A DNA stretch of 64,000 nucleotides from Rathayibacter sp. VKM Ac-2759 (GTDB taxonomy: Bacteria; Actinomycetota; Actinomycetes; Actinomycetales; Microbacteriaceae): positions 2,728,001 through 2,792,000 of the forward strand of contig NZ_CP047176.1 of assembly GCF_009834225.1 (NCBI RefSeq), read 5' to 3'. Position 1 is the stretch's first letter. Each line of letters starts with the position of its first letter. Positions 58,060-64,000 of this stretch are shown here, piece after piece. The translations under genes and the position numbers were made by a program. Below the pieces are notes generated by a model. The model saw only the letters and a list, made by a program, of their open reading frames with translations, was not told the DNA's origin and did not search any database.

Positions 58060-58222
58060 TCCGACGTCCCGTCAGCCCAGGCAGCTGTCCCGTCTCATGC
58101 ACGAAGCATCGAAGTTCACAGAGGTCCGAGACGGGCGAGGGGGCGTCGGACTCCGCGCCCGGCGTCCGGGGTTCGGGCGACGGGCTCCCCAGAGCGTAAG
58201 CGACCGTTACCGATTTGTCACC
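58060..58222 (-). promoter_or_regulatory. probable ydaO/yuaA (c-di-AMP) riboswitch
   Basis: The leader of the NlpC/P60 gene (minus strand) contains CGCTTACGCTCTGGGGAGCC near its start, a central TCTGTGAACTTC, and GGGACAGCTGCCTGGGCTGA near its end. These resemble the ydaO conserved pieces cGCUUA…cuggGGA, GGGUGAAU and CCGuCAGCUAACcuCGUA. In actinobacteria this class often precedes NlpC/P60 or Rpf hydrolase genes and turns them off when c-di-AMP is high. Pairing was judged by eye only. Confidence 0.6.
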
Positions 58223-58299
58223 ATTCGGCGCAGACGATCTCCGCGCGGATGATGCGGTCGCCTCCGTCGATCCGGTAGGGCGGCCGGATCGTGCAGACG

Positions 58300-58992
58300 T
58301 CAGACGACGACGAAGATGTGCGCCGCGACCTCGTTCGGCAGCTCGATGCCGGCTTCGACGTCGTCGATGCGCACGAGCACGTAGCCGCTGAGCGCCGAGA
58401 ACTCGCCCTCGGCGCCGGGGACGACGCCGGCCTGCTTGAGCTGCAGCAGGAGCTCCGGGTCGACCTGCGCCGGCTCGCCCAGGCGGCGGACGACGCCGCG
58501 CTTGGGCTCCGCCGACCCCGCGACGAAGCGCGGCAGGCTGATGACGCCGTCGGCGAAGCGCGACGCGGGAGAGTCTCCGAGCTCGTCGAGCCCCGGGATC
58601 GGGTTGCCGTACGGCGACTCCGTGGGGTGGTCGAGCATCTCGAGGAGGCGGCGCTCGACCTGCTCGCTCATCACATGCTCCCAGCGGCATGCCTCCTCGT
58701 GCACGAACTCCCAGTCGAGCTTGATGACGTCGTGGAGGAGGCGCTCGGCGAGGCGGTGCTTGCGCATCACGTGGATCGCCTTGCGGCGTCCGTCGGTCGT
58801 GAGCTCGAGATGGCGGTCGCCCGAGACGACGACGAGTCCGTCGCGCTCCATGCGGCCGACGGTCTGCGAGACGGTGGGGCCGGAGTGGCTGAGGCGCTCC
58901 GAGATGCGCGCGCGGAGGGGGATGATGTTCTCCTCCTCGAGCTCGAGGATGGTGCGCAGGTACATCTCGGTCGTGTCGATCAGATCCGTCAT
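58300..58992 (-). CDS. DtxR/IdeR/MntR-family metal-dependent repressor
   Basis: The 230-residue repressor has the DtxR order. The winged helix is LIDTTEMYLRTILELEEENIIPLRARISERLSHSGPTVSQTVGRMERDGLVVV, read over residues 3-57. The dimerisation and metal domain is KAIHVMRKHRLAERLLHDVIKLDWEFVHEEACRWEHVMS (Met-Lys-His, Glu-x-Cys and His ligands typical of DtxR/IdeR), with LLEMLDHPTESPYGNPIPG. An SH3-like C-terminal domain follows. The Cys in EEACRWEH favours an iron-responsive IdeR/DtxR type over MntR. It controls iron uptake and storage genes elsewhere. Confidence 0.95.
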   Translation of the reverse strand: MTDLIDTTEMYLRTILELEEENIIPLRARISERLSHSGPTVSQTVGRMERDGLVVVSGDRHLELTTDGRRKAIHVMRKHRLAERLLHDVIKLDWEFVHEEACRWEHVMSEQVERRLLEMLDHPTESPYGNPIPGLDELGDSPASRFADGVISLPRFVAGSAEPKRGVVRRLGEPAQVDPELLLQLKQAGVVPGAEGEFSALSGYVLVRIDDVEAGIELPNEVAAHIFVVV

Positions 58993-59115
58993 GACAGCCT
59001 TCCCGTCTCGGCGCGCTCAACCTTAGTGGGCGCCGTGACACCTCCTCCGCGAGGGGGCACAGCGCTCCGGCCTTCGTGACTCGAAGGCGGGGCGAGCCGG
59101 GAACCCTAGTATTAA

Positions 59116-60237
<1,122 letters not shown>

Positions 60238-60253
60238 GACGGCGGCGATCGGG

Positions 60254-60481
60254 ATGCGGCTGTGGCTGAGGCCGGACGAGCGGCGCCCCAGCCCGCCGCC
60301 GTACCCGAGCGACGACGCGACGGCCCTCCTCGTCGGCTGCCTCGCCTGGGCGCTCGCGCTCATCGGCGTGCTGATCGCCGTCGCTGTCGGCGCCGCCGTG
60401 CCCCCGATCGTGCTCTCGACGGTCGTGATCGGCTTCGTGCTCGGCACGATCGGGCTGTTCTACAGCCGCAACCGCCGCTGA
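60254..60481 (+). CDS. DUF2530-type small membrane protein
   Basis: The 75-residue protein has two membrane segments, about residues 25-45 (ALLVGCLAWALALIGVLIAV) and 50-68 (PIVLSTVVIGFVLGTIGLF), ending in SRNRR. Length, the W in TM1 and the terminal YxRxRR match DUF2530 proteins, which are found in actinobacteria next to serC. Function is unknown. It starts 16 bases after serC and its stop abuts the convergent AlaX-like gene. Confidence 0.78.
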   Translation: MRLWLRPDERRPSPPPYPSDDATALLVGCLAWALALIGVLIAVAVGAAVPPIVLSTVVIGFVLGTIGLFYSRNRR

Positions 60482-61342
60482 TCAGCGGGCGGCGACGGTC
60501 TCCATCCGGAGGGAGGCGCCGTCGTCGTCGAGCGCCAGCGCGACGCTCACCCGTCCGAGAGCGGAGAGCCGCCCGACGTGCGTTCCCCCGCACGGGATCG
60601 TGGCGTCGCCGTCGGGCGTCACCTCGCAGCGCCAGCTCCGGCGGGTGCTGAGGCGGGAGTCGTCCCGCTCGATGCGCACCTCGGCGTCGGCGCCGATCCA
60701 GCCGGCCAGCAGCGCGTCGATCCGCGCGGTGATCGAGGGCAGCTCGTCCCGGAGGCGCGCGGTGTCGAAGCCGCTGCGCCGGAGCGACTTGCCGAGACGG
60801 TAGACGTCCGTCGACCCGGAGCGCCGGATGACCGAGCTCTGGATCGCCGCCTGATCGAAGTCGGGGCGGCCGAGGGAGTCCTCCCGCGCAGGCTTGCTCC
60901 ACAGGTCGGCGACCGCCGCGTTCAGCGCGAGCGACGCGAGGTGGCACGCGGTGTGACCGCGCGAGAGCTCCTCGCGGTACTCGGCGTCGATCTCGACCGA
61001 GACCGGAGCGCCGAGGGGCAGCGGATCGGCCAGCACGTGGACGACGACGAAGCTCCAGTCGGGAGTGCCGAGGCGGGCCGGCAGCCGCTCGCCCACGTGC
61101 AGCGCGCCGTCCTGCCACGCGCCGATCCGTGCGTCGAGCAGCGGATGGCGGACGCCGTCGGCGACCAGCGCGCCCTGGTCGGGCCCCTGATCGGGCCAGG
61201 TGGGGTCGACCGGGTGCGCGGGAGTCTCGGCGAGCACCACGCCCCAGCGGCCGTCGGGCAGCTGCTCGGCGTGCACGACGGTGCTGCTACCCGCCGTCGC
61301 CCCGTCGGGGTAGGTGATCAGGGTGTCGGAGTCGATCATCAC
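60482..61342 (-). CDS. AlaX-like alanyl-tRNA editing / metal-dependent hydrolase
   Basis: The 286-residue protein has the catalytic zinc motifs of the AlaRS editing domain. RGHTACHLASLALN gives HxxxH (about residues 130-134), and IPCGGTHVGRLSALG gives CxxxH near residues 245-255. It has the SLRMETVAAR-type ending. These proteins remove wrongly charged Ser or Gly from tRNA-Ala in trans. The long N-terminal half (residues 1-120) is a beta-barrel-like region seen in AlaX-M/L forms. It could instead act on another ester substrate. Confidence 0.88.
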   Translation of the reverse strand: MMIDSDTLITYPDGATAGSSTVVHAEQLPDGRWGVVLAETPAHPVDPTWPDQGPDQGALVADGVRHPLLDARIGAWQDGALHVGERLPARLGTPDWSFVVVHVLADPLPLGAPVSVEIDAEYREELSRGHTACHLASLALNAAVADLWSKPAREDSLGRPDFDQAAIQSSVIRRSGSTDVYRLGKSLRRSGFDTARLRDELPSITARIDALLAGWIGADAEVRIERDDSRLSTRRSWRCEVTPDGDATIPCGGTHVGRLSALGRVSVALALDDDGASLRMETVAAR

Positions 61343-61369
61343 CGGCCGAACGGTCGTCGCGCCCCGCCG

Positions 61370-62191
61370 TCAGCGACGGTCGAGAGCGTCCTCATCGTCG
61401 GAGTCGTCGTTGTCCTCGTCGGAGTCGTCCTCGTCGTCGGAGTCGTCCTCGTCGTCGGAGTCGTCCTCGTCGTCGGAGTCGTCCTCGTCGTCGGAGTCGT
61501 CCTCGTCTGAGTCGTCATCCTCGTCGGAGTCGTCGTCCTCGTCGTCCGCATCGGCGTCGAGCACAGCCGTCTCGTCGAAGTCGTCGTCCGGGTCGTCGTC
61601 GTCGGAGTCCTCATCGTCGTCCGACTCGTCGTCGTCCTCGTCCGACTCGTCGAACCCGCCCTCACCGTCGACCGAGTCCTGCGCCGCCTCGTAGTCCGCC
61701 AGGCGGACCGACCACGGGACCCAGTCGGGAGCCAGGACCGAGCCCTCGCCCGGAAGCAGCTCGACCTCGAGCACGTTGACGTCCTCGCTCTCGTCGATCC
61801 GCGAGAGCGTCGCCGTCCACAGCCACCCGGGGTAGCCGCGCATCAGGTTCGCGAACTGCAGCGAGACGACGTGCTCGCCCTGCGCGAGCGTCGCGACGAG
61901 CGCGCCGATCGTCTCGGGAGGCGTGATCTCGGCGAGAGCGGCACGGGCGCGCTCCTCCGACGCGGCGAGCACCGCGTCGACCTCGTACACCCGCTCCGGC
62001 TCCGCCGGGGCGGACTCGGCAGCGTCGGACGAGTGTCCGTCGGACTCGACCGCAGCCGATCCGGGCGCGCCGTCGCTCTCGGAGTCGCGGGCCGGCTCAT
62101 CCGCCGGCGACGAGCCGTCGCCCGAGAACGTCAGCGTCTGATCGTCCGTGCGCGCGGCGGAGTCGCCGCTCGTTCCGTCGGAGTCAGGCAT
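61370..62191 (-). CDS. DUF3027 protein with long Asp/Ser/Glu tail
   Basis: The 273-residue protein has an acidic disordered N-terminal 65 residues. A DUF3027 core follows at about 67-175: EVDAVLAASEERARAALAEI, GEHVVSLQFANLMRGYPGWLW, VNVLEVELLPGEGSVLAPDWVPW. The C-terminal 100 residues are almost only Asp, Ser and Glu, with a repeated SDDEDD unit. DUF3027 is actinobacterial, of unknown function, and often found by cold-shock genes. Its start lies inside the end of the cold-shock gene (8-base overlap), so it is translationally coupled. Confidence 0.9.
   Translation of the reverse strand: MPDSDGTSGDSAARTDDQTLTFSGDGSSPADEPARDSESDGAPGSAAVESDGHSSDAAESAPAEPERVYEVDAVLAASEERARAALAEITPPETIGALVATLAQGEHVVSLQFANLMRGYPGWLWTATLSRIDESEDVNVLEVELLPGEGSVLAPDWVPWSVRLADYEAAQDSVDGEGGFDESDEDDDESDDDEDSDDDDPDDDFDETAVLDADADDEDDDSDEDDDSDEDDSDDEDDSDDEDDSDDEDDSDDEDDSDEDNDDSDDEDALDRR
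61420..61510. repeat. 18-bp tandem repeat coding the SDDEDD tail
   Basis: About five copies of an 18-base unit (TCGTCCTCGTCGTCGGAG on the plus strand), encoding DDEDDS on the minus strand within the DUF3027 gene. Copy number is likely to vary between strains. Confidence 0.85.
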
Positions 62192-62564
62192 CCAGCTCGT
62201 CCGCCACTCGGCGCAGCAGCGCCGCGATCGTCTTGCCGTGCGCCTTGTCGGGGTAGCGGCCGCGCTTGAGGCCGGTCCCGATGCCGTCGAGCAGCTTCAC
62301 CGTGTCCTCCACGATGACCGACATGTCGTCGGCCGACTTGCGGTTCAGCTTGACCATGCTGGGCGGCGCGTCGAGAACGCGCGCCGAGAGGGCCTGCGCA
62401 CCGCGCTTGCCGTCGGCGATGCCGAACTCGAGGCGCGTGCCGGCCTTCACCGCGGTCCCCGAGGGCAGCGCGGAAGCGTGCAGGAAGACCTCCTGGCCGT
62501 CATCAGTGCTGATGAAGCCGAAGCCCTTCTCCTCGTCGTAGAACTTGACCTTGCCGGTAGGCAT
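62184..62564 (-). CDS. cold-shock-domain protein with C-terminal extension
   Basis: Residues 1-66 of this 126-residue protein are a cold-shock OB fold: MPTGKVKFYDEEKGFGFIST, DDGQEVFLHASALPSG, AVKAGTRLEFGIADGKRGAQAL. The RNP1-like KGFGFI and RNP2-like VFLHAS motifs bind single-stranded RNA or DNA. The extra 60 residues (LNRKSADDMSVIVEDTVKLLDGIGTGLKRGRYPDKAHGKTIAALLRRVADELDA in parts) form a helical domain typical of the long actinobacterial CSPs. ATG at 62564 has AGGAGG 9 bases upstream. It overlaps the DUF3027 gene. Confidence 0.94.
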   Translation of the reverse strand: MPTGKVKFYDEEKGFGFISTDDGQEVFLHASALPSGTAVKAGTRLEFGIADGKRGAQALSARVLDAPPSMVKLNRKSADDMSVIVEDTVKLLDGIGTGLKRGRYPDKAHGKTIAALLRRVADELDA

Positions 62565-62631
62565 GCAGAACCCCTCCTGAAATGAAGCAACCATCAGTTT
62601 AGACGACACAGCGCCGCCCTATCCTTGACGG

Positions 62632-62880
62632 GTGAAGCCACAGGAGCCCGCGGGCATCGGACGCGTCGAGCGCACGCTCGCGTACATGTTCATCGCCATC
62701 ATCGTCGTGACCGTCCTCGCGTTCCTCGCCATCCTGCTCGCCCCGGTGATGGGGATCCGCGAGTACAGCGGTCCGCTGTGGCAGTTCGTCTTCGCGCTGC
62801 CCCTCGTCGGCCTGCCGATCGCCTTCCTGATGATGATCGCGATGCTCATCGTCGGCGTCCGGCGCCGCCGCGCGTCCTGA
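62632..62880 (+). CDS. small two-TM membrane protein
   Basis: The 82-residue protein starts at a GTG (KPQEPAGIGRVERTLAYM). It has membrane segments at about residues 18-40 (MFIAIIVVTVLAFLAILLAPV) and 52-74 (FVFALPLVGLPIAFLMMIAML), and a short basic C-terminus. Similar small proteins accompany cold-shock genes in actinobacteria. Function is unknown. It is divergent from the cold-shock gene 67 bases away. Confidence 0.7.
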   Translation: MKPQEPAGIGRVERTLAYMFIAIIVVTVLAFLAILLAPVMGIREYSGPLWQFVFALPLVGLPIAFLMMIAMLIVGVRRRRAS

Positions 62881-62973
62881 CCGAACGGCTCACGGGAGGG
62901 GTCGAGGCGGCGTTGATAGCTCAGCCATGCGACTCCCAGACTTCGTACAGCTGACGCGCAGATACTGTCGTCC

Positions 62974-63663
62974 ATGGACGGACCCCGCATTCTCATCGTC
63001 GACGACGAGCCCAACATCCGCGACCTGCTCACCACGAGCCTCCGCTTCGCCGGCTTCGCCGTGCGTGCGGTCGGCAACGGCGCGCAGGCGATCTCCGCAG
63101 TCCTCGAGGAGGAGCCGGACCTCATCATCCTCGACGTGATGCTGCCCGACATGAACGGCTTCGGCGTCACGAAGCGACTGCGCTCCGCCGGCTACACCTC
63201 GCCGATCCTCTTCCTCACGGCGAAGGACGACACCGAGGACAAGATCACCGGCCTCACCGTCGGCGGCGACGACTACGTCACGAAGCCGTTCAGCCTCGAC
63301 GAGATCGTCGCGCGCATCAAGGCGATCCTCCGTCGCACGATGCACGCCGAGGAGGACGCGGTCATCCGCGCCGGCGAGCTCACCATGGACCAGGACACCC
63401 ACGAGGTCCTCGTCGGCGACGACCCCGTCGAGCTCAGCCCGACCGAGTTCAAGCTGCTCCGCTACCTGATGCTCAACCCCAACCGCGTGCTCAGCAAGGC
63501 GCAGATCCTCGATCACGTCTGGGAGTACGACTTCAACGGCGATGCGGGCATCGTCGAGTCCTACATCTCCTACCTCCGACGTAAGCTCGACACGCATTCG
63601 GAGGAATCGCTCATCCAGACCAAGCGAGGATTCGGATACATGCTGAAGGTCGCCAAGGTCTGA
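62974..63663 (+). CDS. OmpR-family response regulator
   Basis: The 229-residue regulator has a receiver domain (RILIVDDEPNIRDLLTTSL) with phospho-acceptor Asp54 in IILDVMLPD and Lys104 in GDDYVTKPF. The OmpR-type winged helix includes LSPTEFKLLRYLMLNPNRVLSKAQILDHVWEYDF, read over about 155-188, and the ending LIQTKRGFGYML. It is complete. The sensor kinase gene follows after 69 bases. The pair is of the TcrA/PrrA/MprA-like type; the signal is unknown. Confidence 0.96.
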   Translation: MDGPRILIVDDEPNIRDLLTTSLRFAGFAVRAVGNGAQAISAVLEEEPDLIILDVMLPDMNGFGVTKRLRSAGYTSPILFLTAKDDTEDKITGLTVGGDDYVTKPFSLDEIVARIKAILRRTMHAEEDAVIRAGELTMDQDTHEVLVGDDPVELSPTEFKLLRYLMLNPNRVLSKAQILDHVWEYDFNGDAGIVESYISYLRRKLDTHSEESLIQTKRGFGYMLKVAKV

Positions 63664-63732
63664 CCTCCGGCCCGGCGGCGCCTTTCTCGAAAGGAGCCGC
63701 CGCCCGCTTGATCTCGAGGGAGTTCCACCGCC

Positions 63733-64000
63733 ATGCACCAGGGTCTGGCCGAGCGGTGGAACTCCATCTCGTTGCGCACGAAGATCACCGCCGTCACCGT
63801 CCTGCTGCTGACGCTCGGTCTGCTCGTCTCCGGCATCGGCACGATGACGATGCTGAAGCCCCAGCTCATCTCGCAGCTCGACGACACACTCGAGCAGAAG
63901 GCGCAGGAGATCGCCACCACGCTGAGCACCGACGGTGAGGCGCAGGTGAACGACTCCGACGCCGCGTACGAGGGCGCCGTCTACGACGCAGCCGGGAGGC
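63733..64000 (+). CDS. sensor histidine kinase, N-terminal part (cut by window end)
   Basis: 89 codons are visible from the ATG at 63733. WNSISLRTKITAVTVLLLTL leads into TM1 (about residues 18-38, VTVLLLTLGLLVSGIGTMTM). The start of an extracytoplasmic sensor region follows (LKPQLISQLDDTLEQKAQEI). This is the standard beginning of an orthodox kinase, and it follows an OmpR-type regulator on the same strand. HAMP and kinase domains lie beyond the window. Confidence 0.88.
   Translation, partial: MHQGLAERWNSISLRTKITAVTVLLLTLGLLVSGIGTMTMLKPQLISQLDDTLEQKAQEIATTLSTDGEAQVNDSDAAYEGAVYDAAGR

Overview
The window is high-GC DNA with tightly packed, often start/stop-overlapping genes, GTG starts and strong GGAGG-type ribosome sites. 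Several features point to an actinobacterium of the Microbacteriaceae type (Rathayibacter, Curtobacterium or Clavibacter relatives): coenzyme F420 genes (fgd, fbiC), DUF3027, DUF2530, a DtxR regulator, an FmdB–MscL pair and the family-typical intergenic motif TCTCGATACGCCC/GGGCTACTCGA. The genus is inference; no rRNA is present.

Layout. 0–9 kb: end of a PPOX-type oxidoreductase, a membrane protein, a stress-type cluster (PRC-barrel/DUF2382, BrkB, DUF2382), tRNA-Ala(CGC), a GNAT acetyltransferase, galU, 5-formyl-THF cyclo-ligase, FmdB and mscL. 9.1–10.1 kb: seven tandem ~158-bp units built of inverted pairs of the family REP-like motif. 10.2–18.2 kb (minus strand): a very large SF1 helicase-like protein with degenerate nucleotide-binding motifs, small coupled genes, a VOC protein, HdeD-like and DedA membrane proteins, and an ECF sigma/anti-sigma pair. 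18.3–29.3 kb (plus strand): M20 peptidase, SRPBCC protein, purine/cytosine permease plus isochorismatase hydrolase, PfkB kinase, VOC protein, then a block fgd–fbiC–alpha/beta hydrolase–Baeyer-Villiger-type monooxygenase. The CofH half of FbiC lacks its radical-SAM cysteine motif. 29.4–44.8 kb: a kinase–aminotransferase fusion, MarR regulator, two-component system, Wzz-like protein, small membrane proteins, GDSL hydrolase, MFS exporter with a convergent AraC regulator, ogt and an M1 aminopeptidase.

45.1–51.35 kb is the most interesting region: a lower-GC genomic island bounded by a 19-bp direct repeat (18/19 identical), one copy of which is the 3' end of tRNA-Arg(CCT). It carries a SIR2–HerA anti-phage operon (the type known as Nezha) with its own promoter and a directly abutting third gene, a two-TM protein with a possible PD-(D/E)XK domain, and a broken large serine recombinase. 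A module of a helix-turn-helix pseudogene facing the third gene occurs twice, each time preceded by an att-like sequence, so the island looks like two related elements in tandem.

51.5–64 kb: a YtrA-like GntR regulator with a palindromic operator and its ABC transporter, phosphoketolase, HNH endonuclease, an NlpC/P60 hydrolase behind a probable c-di-AMP (ydaO) riboswitch, a DtxR-family regulator, serC, DUF2530, an AlaX-like editing protein, DUF3027 with a long Asp/Ser tail, a cold-shock protein, and a second two-component system cut off by the window end. Together the core genes cover carbohydrate activation and the phosphoketolase shunt, one-carbon and F420 metabolism, envelope maintenance and metal/stress regulation.
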